A stretch of 34,181 nucleotides of DNA from positions 1 through 34,181 of the forward strand of contig DAOWET010000079.1 in assembly GCA_030638335.1 (NCBI GenBank), given 5' to 3'. Made by a program: the position numbers and the translations under genes. Origin of the DNA: Nitrospirota bacterium. GTDB lineage: Bacteria; Nitrospirota; Thermodesulfovibrionia; Thermodesulfovibrionales; JdFR-86. Shown here piece after piece: positions 29,522-34,181 of the stretch. Position 1 is the stretch's first letter, and the number at the start of each line of letters is the position of its first letter. Below the pieces are notes generated by a model. That model was not told the DNA's origin, did not search any database, and was given only the letters and a program-made list of their open reading frames with translations.

Positions 29522-30871
29522 TCAGGATGGACGCTTGAGGCCCCATTTTTTTCTCTTTTCCCAAAGGGTCTTACGTGTGATCCCCAGGCGGTCGGAAAGC
29601 AGCTGCTCGCCCATGCCGTCCTGGTAACCGGCCACAAAGGCACGGGTATATTCGTCAATGGACAGGCCCTTGCGCACCGCGTCCTCCATGAAGGAGTCCG
29701 AGCCCTGCACGCTGATCGAGAGGTGCTCGGGACCGATAAGGGTCTTGTTGCAGACGAGCACTGCGCGCTCGATCACGTTCTGCAGTTCGCGGATATTGCC
29801 GGGCCAGGCATACCCCGAGAGAACGTCTATGGCGTTGCCGGAGATGTCCAGCCCCGGCTTTCTGGCCTCAACAGCGCATTTCTCCACAAAGTGCCGGCTC
29901 AGGGCGGGGATGTCCTCCCGCCTCTCCTTGAGCGAAGGCATCTCCACGGCGATCACGTTTATCCGGTAGAAGAGGTCCTCGCGGAACACCCCCTCGGCCA
30001 CAGCCTGTTTCAGGTCACGGTTGGTCGCGGTGATGAACCTGATGTCAATGGTCCGGCACTTTGTGCTTCCCACAAGCCGGATCTCAAGGTCCTCTATAAC
30101 CCTCAGGAGCTTCACCTGGAAGCTCTTTGGCATGTCGCCTATCTCGTCAAGAAAGACCGTACCCCCGGAGGCCTCCTCAAAGAGCCCGGTCTTTGAGTCA
30201 ACCGCGCCCGTGAAGGCTCCCTTCACATGCCCGAAAAGCTCGCTCTCGATCAGGGCCTCGGGGATGGCTGAGCAGTTTATCGGCACAAAGGGCATTTCCT
30301 TCCTGGAACTGTTGGCATGTATCACGCGCGCCATGAGTTCCTTGCCCGTGCCGGTCTCCCCAAGGATCAGCATGTTGCTTCTGCTGTCCGAGACCATCTT
30401 TACCTCATTGATGACAGAGCGAAGCCTCGGCGAATCGCCCACGATACTGGAGAAATCATAGTCCGTATCTATCTCGCGCCTTAAAAGCACGTTCTCCCTC
30501 TGAAGGCGGCGCTCCCTGAGGGAGTTCTGCACCACCTGCTTGATCTCCTCGTGCATCACCGGCTTCATGATGTAGTCGTAGGCCCCGGCCCTGAGCGCGC
30601 GCACCGCAGTGTCCAGCGAGGCATAGGCGGTCATTACGATGAATATCTGACCGGGCTCGGCCTCTTTCAGGCGGTCCATGAGCTCGATGCCGTCAATGCC
30701 AGGGAGCAGGATATCGGAGACCACCACGTCGAAGGTGCTCTTTGCGGATTTCTCAAACCCCTCCTCCGCTGAACCCGCGGTCTCCACCACATAGCCCGCC
30801 TTCTCAAAAAGCCGCCCGAGCGACTCCCTCAGCGTCTCCTCGTCCTCAACTATCAGAAGCGTCTCGTTCAA
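29522..30871 (-). CDS. Sigma-54-dependent response regulator (NtrC family, CbrB-like)
   Basis: 449 aa. REC domain at 1-120 with Asp53 and Lys103; AAA+ domain at about 140-370 with Walker A GETGTGKE (171-178) and the sigma-54 loop GAFTGA (218-223) intact; FIS-type helix-turn-helix at the C-terminus (LLSDRLGITRKTLWEKRKK). The start is a TTG at 30871 that overlaps the kinase gene end and has GGAGGG 8 bp before it; the longer in-frame reading to 30988 runs inside the kinase gene and has no family match. Partner of the SLC5-histidine kinase, as CbrB is of CbrA. Likely targets are the GTTAC arrays at acs and at 29463-29510. Confidence 0.92.
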   Translation of the reverse strand: MNETLLIVEDEETLRESLGRLFEKAGYVVETAGSAEEGFEKSAKSTFDVVVSDILLPGIDGIELMDRLKEAEPGQIFIVMTAYASLDTAVRALRAGAYDYIMKPVMHEEIKQVVQNSLRERRLQRENVLLRREIDTDYDFSSIVGDSPRLRSVINEVKMVSDSRSNMLILGETGTGKELMARVIHANSSRKEMPFVPINCSAIPEALIESELFGHVKGAFTGAVDSKTGLFEEASGGTVFLDEIGDMPKSFQVKLLRVIEDLEIRLVGSTKCRTIDIRFITATNRDLKQAVAEGVFREDLFYRINVIAVEMPSLKERREDIPALSRHFVEKCAVEARKPGLDISGNAIDVLSGYAWPGNIRELQNVIERAVLVCNKTLIGPEHLSISVQGSDSFMEDAVRKGLSIDEYTRAFVAGYQDGMGEQLLSDRLGITRKTLWEKRKKWGLKRPS

Positions 30872-30890
30872 ATGCCTTTCCCTCCGGAGA

Positions 30891-33860
30891 TCATGCTGCT
30901 GGCTGGCCGTCCTCCACGGGGAGCTTGATAACGAACCTTGAGCCTTTTTGCCTGCGCCTTGCGCCCGCAGCCCTGTTCTCAAACTCAATGGTGCCGCCGT
31001 GGTCTTTTATTATACTGTAACTTACACTCAGCCCCAGCCCCGTTCCCTGGGCAGGGCGCTTGGTCGTAAAGAAGGGGTCGAATATCTTGTCCGCGATGTC
31101 CGGGTCTATCCCCGTTCCCGTGTCCTCGAAAACGAACCGGACGTTTCCACCAGCGAGCTCAAGGGAGATGCTCAGGTCCCCTCCCTCGGGCATGGAGTCC
31201 CTCGCGTTCAGGATCAGGTTCAGAAACACCTGCTGCAGCCGGTCCTGGTCCACGCGCACCAGGGGTACGGGCTCCAGGCGGGTGGCAATGGAAATATCTC
31301 TGAAGTTCTTGTCATAGCGCACAAGAGAGAGGGTCTTCTCAAGGGCCTGGCGCAGATCGGCAGGGCTTTTCTCCCTGGGCGTTATGCGGGCGAAGTCCCC
31401 CAGGTCGCGCACTATTCGCGCGATACGGTTGACATGGCTCAAGGCTGTGTCCAGCGAGCTTCTGACATCCGATGAGGTCTCCTCCGCAAGGAGTTCCTGC
31501 ACAAGGGAGCTGATGGCTGCCAGCGGGTTTCCTATCTCGTGGGACACGCCTGCCGAGAGCCTCCCGATGCTGGCGTGCTTGGAGGCGATCATGAGCTCTT
31601 CCTCTATCTTCTTGCGCTCGGTCACGTCCTCAAGCACCACCACATAGCCCGGGGACTGTCCGGTAAGCCGGGTCACCTGCCCGTCAAGGCTCCTCTCGCC
31701 CCGGGTGCAGGAGATAGGGCCTTCCTTGACATCAGGGTACACCAGGTTGGGGGTCATGCACATGAGCACCTTGTCCGCCGGCTCCCCAAGGGCGTTGTCC
31801 TTGTCCACCCCGCTTATGCGCTCCATGCCGTGGTTCCAGTACTTCACCCTCCTGCGCTCATCAAGCGTGGCCACCCCCAGCGGCAGGCTCTCGATAATGT
31901 TCTCGCTGAACTCCTTCATAAGGGCCAGTTCGCGGTTGGCAGAGGCCAGTTCCTGGCGCGAGAGCCTCAGGCTCTTGCCCACGTCCTTGACAGAACTCAG
32001 AAGCTCTTCCCTCTCGTCCTCTGTATGCGGCAGGCGCTCCTTGAGCACCACGCTGGCGATGGCGGAGCCCATCATCCCCGAAAGCGCTCGCCTGGCCTCT
32101 TCCCTCAGCATCATGAGGTCCGAGCGCGTGAGCGCCTCCCTCTCAACGCTCAGGCTCGTTATGAAACCGTCAACGATGTTCCTGGCCCCGTCCTCGCCAA
32201 CGAACTCCACGAGGATGTCCTCTATGTCCTCCAGGGAGCTTGCCGCGGAGCCCACTGCGGGAGAGAACCTGTCCACGAACATAAGCGCCTGGTGCTCATC
32301 CTCAGCATCCTGCCGGGTGAAAATGGAGACCCCGGCATACAAAACCACGTTGAAGAAAAGCCCCCAGAACAGCGAGTGGGTCCAGGGGTCAAGGCCCGTG
32401 AGCCCGAAAAGCGCATCCGGGTTCATCATCCTGGAATTCAGTATGAAACCGAATGCGCCGTCAGCATCGATCAGGCCGGTGCGGATGAACATTGGCATAA
32501 GGAGCGTATAACACCATATCATGAAACCCGCGGAGATGCCGGATATTGCGCCTGCCTTGTTGCCGCGCTTCCAGTACAGGCCGAAGAAGAAGGCGGGAGC
32601 GAATATTGTCACTGCCTCAAAGGACTTCAGGCCCATGTCCACAAGGCTGTAGAACCCGCCCACCGCCACACCGAAGATATAGCCTGCAACCACAAGCCCC
32701 CAGATCACGAGCCTCTTGATGTTGGCGATGACAAGGGGGAAGGCCCTGCGCTGGCTGTAGCGATAAAGCAGCGGGGTGACGATGCTGTTCATGACCATGT
32801 TGCTGATGGCAAGGCTCTCCACTATTATCATGCCGCTTGCTGCGGAGAAACCCCCTATGAACACAATATAGGCAAGGCCCTCCTGGCCCCACTGCAGGGG
32901 GATAGAGAGCACGAAGAAGTCCGCCGAAGCCACGTCCCCGCCAAGGAGAAGTCCGGCAAGCGCCACCGGAAGGACGAATATGTTGATCAGGAAAAGGTAC
33001 AGGGGGAACATCCACGATGCCTTGCGCACATGGTCCGTGTCGTGGTTTTCCACCACAGCCATATGGAACTGCCTGGGCAGGAACATCATCGCCATCATGG
33101 AGAGGAACAGAAGCGATGCCCACTCGGTATAGCTGGGGGAGCCTTCTCCTCCAAGCGAGAGCAGCCTCTCGTATCCTGCCTCGCGCACACCCTCGAGGAT
33201 ATGCACATGGCCTCCAAAGAGGCCGTAGGTGACATAAATTCCTATGGCAAGAAACGCCAGGAGCTTTACGATGGATTCAAAGGCTATTGCAAAGACCAGT
33301 CCCTCGTGCTTGTCAGAGGCCGAATGCGGCCTCACGCCGAATATCACCGCGAACAGGCCGATCATCACGGTCACGACCCACCCTGCGTACCCTGCGAACA
33401 TGCTGCCCTCCTGAGCGCCCGAGAAGAGCAGGAAAGTGGATATTATGGCCTTGAACTGGAGGCCGAGGTAGGGAATTATGCCCACCGAGGCAACGACCGT
33501 GACCAAGACGGCAAGGGGCAGGGAGTTGCCGTAGCGGGATGAAAGAAAGTCGGCTATCGTCGTTATGCGGTTTTCCCGCGCAATACGGATGACGTTGCCA
33601 AGCATCGGCCGCCAGAGCACTGCCATAAGTGTCGGGCCCAGGTAGATGGTCAGGAAAATCAGTCCGCTTGTGGCCGCCTTGCCAACGCTTCCGTAGAAGG
33701 TCCATGAGGTGCAATAGACCGCAAGCGAGAGGGAATAGACCCAGGGGTTGTTGACTATGGAATTCCTCATCGTGGCCCTGTACCGGGCAAAATACGCTAC
33801 GCCGAAGAGAACGAGGAGGTATCCCCCCGTGGCCAGAAGAAGCGATAAGCCGGAGACCAT
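30891..33860 (-). CDS. SLC5-fused sensor histidine kinase (CbrA/CrbS type)
   Basis: 989 aa. Residues 1 to about 515 form a sodium:solute symporter-like domain of about 13 helices; about 515-600 a linker region like the STAC domain (RFSPAVGSAASSLEDIEDIL); a coiled coil; a PAS domain at about 650-745; HisKA with His774 in GVSHEIGNPL; HATPase_c with N-box NLILNARDS (881-889), DTGTGIDPD and GTGLGL. CbrA and CrbS proteins have this design and control use of organic acids and amino acids; CrbS controls acs in some bacteria. Its ATG overlaps the stop of the 58-aa upstream gene (TGATG). The activator gene starts within its last codons, so the three genes form one translationally coupled unit. Confidence 0.93.
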   Translation of the reverse strand: MVSGLSLLLATGGYLLVLFGVAYFARYRATMRNSIVNNPWVYSLSLAVYCTSWTFYGSVGKAATSGLIFLTIYLGPTLMAVLWRPMLGNVIRIARENRITTIADFLSSRYGNSLPLAVLVTVVASVGIIPYLGLQFKAIISTFLLFSGAQEGSMFAGYAGWVVTVMIGLFAVIFGVRPHSASDKHEGLVFAIAFESIVKLLAFLAIGIYVTYGLFGGHVHILEGVREAGYERLLSLGGEGSPSYTEWASLLFLSMMAMMFLPRQFHMAVVENHDTDHVRKASWMFPLYLFLINIFVLPVALAGLLLGGDVASADFFVLSIPLQWGQEGLAYIVFIGGFSAASGMIIVESLAISNMVMNSIVTPLLYRYSQRRAFPLVIANIKRLVIWGLVVAGYIFGVAVGGFYSLVDMGLKSFEAVTIFAPAFFFGLYWKRGNKAGAISGISAGFMIWCYTLLMPMFIRTGLIDADGAFGFILNSRMMNPDALFGLTGLDPWTHSLFWGLFFNVVLYAGVSIFTRQDAEDEHQALMFVDRFSPAVGSAASSLEDIEDILVEFVGEDGARNIVDGFITSLSVEREALTRSDLMMLREEARRALSGMMGSAIASVVLKERLPHTEDEREELLSSVKDVGKSLRLSRQELASANRELALMKEFSENIIESLPLGVATLDERRRVKYWNHGMERISGVDKDNALGEPADKVLMCMTPNLVYPDVKEGPISCTRGERSLDGQVTRLTGQSPGYVVVLEDVTERKKIEEELMIASKHASIGRLSAGVSHEIGNPLAAISSLVQELLAEETSSDVRSSLDTALSHVNRIARIVRDLGDFARITPREKSPADLRQALEKTLSLVRYDKNFRDISIATRLEPVPLVRVDQDRLQQVFLNLILNARDSMPEGGDLSISLELAGGNVRFVFEDTGTGIDPDIADKIFDPFFTTKRPAQGTGLGLSVSYSIIKDHGGTIEFENRAAGARRRQKGSRFVIKLPVEDGQPAA

Positions 33861-34036
33861 CAGGAGTTGTCCTCGCCACTGTCAACGGAGTTGAGGAGCC
33901 AGATGCAGAATATCAGGATGGCCCATAAAACATAGAGCATATAGGGCAGTGATCTGCCGAAGATCCCCAGCAGCGGCCAGTTGAAGACAAGCACCCCCAA
34001 CAGGAAAACGAACGCCCATGTCTCTTTGCCGCCCAT
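33860..34036 (-). CDS. 58-aa membrane protein coupled to the SLC5-histidine kinase
   Basis: The reading from the ATG at 34036 is MGGKETWAFVFLLGVLVFNW and so on, ending SGEDNS. Two hydrophobic helices lie at about 7-25 and 31-49. The stop codon overlaps the kinase start (TGATG), a typical coupling signal. In Pseudomonas a small ORF named cbrX, as I recall it, overlaps cbrA in the same way; sequence similarity cannot be judged here. Small proteins also commonly precede SSS permeases. It could be a subunit of the SLC5 domain or only a translational leader. No clear Shine-Dalgarno sequence precedes it. Confidence 0.7.
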   Translation of the reverse strand: MGGKETWAFVFLLGVLVFNWPLLGIFGRSLPYMLYVLWAILIFCIWLLNSVDSGEDNS

Positions 34037-34100
34037 CCAGTGAATGTAGCATTAATATCAACTAAATTCAAATTAACAGACGATCTTTGGGGCTGAGGCA

Positions 34101-34121
34101 GGGTCACGGACCCCCTTTTTT
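34101..34121. repeat. REP-like palindrome, copy 3 (GGGTC-ACG-GACCC-CC-TTTTTT)
   Basis: Same core as 1590-1608 and 14967-14986. It lies 65 bp upstream of the minus-strand 58-aa gene. On the + strand it looks like a terminator, but no + strand gene precedes it within the window. Confidence 0.65.
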
Positions 34122-34181
34122 GTCGTTGTCTTTACCCTTTTAGTATTGTCGTTATAAAAATGCCTTTGATTAGAAGTTTTC

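Noticed and set aside
31539-33542. A 667-codon open frame on the + strand
   Set aside because: It is antisense to the SLC5-histidine kinase, whose domains are complete. Its composition is rich in His, Gly and Ala, as expected for the complement of a high-G+C gene, and it matches no family.
34101-34121. Intrinsic terminator on the + strand
   Set aside because: No + strand gene precedes it in the window, and the same palindrome recurs at two other sites, so it is better called a dispersed repeat.
1-34181. tRNA, rRNA, CRISPR arrays, prophage or an integrase-bearing island
   Set aside because: I scanned the intergenic stretches for cloverleaf-like or regularly spaced direct repeats and for integrase or phage proteins and found none. 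Apart from the deleted IS481-like element and small palindromes, the window looks chromosomal.

Overview
The window looks like a chromosome segment from an anaerobic Gram-negative bacterium. It has high G+C (upper 50s percent by eye), sigma-54 regulation with an NtrC-type activator, a type IV prepilin peptidase, and the mercury-methylation pair hgcA-hgcB. Desulfobacterota, Desulfuromonadota or a related deep lineage fits best. That placement is inference, because no rRNA or tRNA is present.

Layout. 38-1705: a cysteine desulfurase-like gene whose PLP lysine is replaced by Gln, overlapping iscU and followed by a terminator. 1744-2700: a decayed accessory patch with an orphan MntA-type nucleotidyltransferase, a broken hepT stub, an internally deleted IS481-like element and several palindromes. 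2645-6253: a minus-strand DUF1015-gap-pgk operon. 6291-8179: a divergent secreted amidase-like protein, then a response regulator with PAS domain and a CxxC tail. 8324-8646: two small overlapping ORFs in AT-rich DNA. 8825-10674: hgcC-hgcA-hgcB on the minus strand, with a near-consensus promoter and candidate operator repeats. 10695-17136: a long minus-strand operon rimP-nusA-recG-(104 aa)-pilD-histidine kinase, with an intrinsic terminator in its leader. 17151-19348: a repeat array, a chemoreceptor fragment, an EamA transporter and an isochorismatase-family hydrolase.

19395-34036 reads as one acetate or short organic acid module. It holds acs; two CBS/DUF294 proteins, one with an intact and one with a lost nucleotidyltransferase site; a sodium:solute symporter; a DEDDh exonuclease; small membrane proteins; and a CbrA/CbrB-like pair (SLC5-fused histidine kinase plus sigma-54 activator) preceded by a translationally coupled 58-aa membrane protein. 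acs and the cNMP/CBS/DUF294-exonuclease-symporter operon each have a sigma-54 promoter. About 185-200 bp upstream of each lies the same arrangement: GTTACG direct repeats 10 bp apart, then 13 bp on GTTAC-N5-GTAAC. The simplest reading is that the neighbouring kinase/activator pair controls both units.

Three kinds of small dispersed repeat recur: the GGGTCACGGACCC palindrome (three copies, one inside recG and translated in frame), a 16-base AGACTCGATCCGAGGG repeat (two copies) and a 20-base GTTCGC...GGCCGAGG repeat (two copies).
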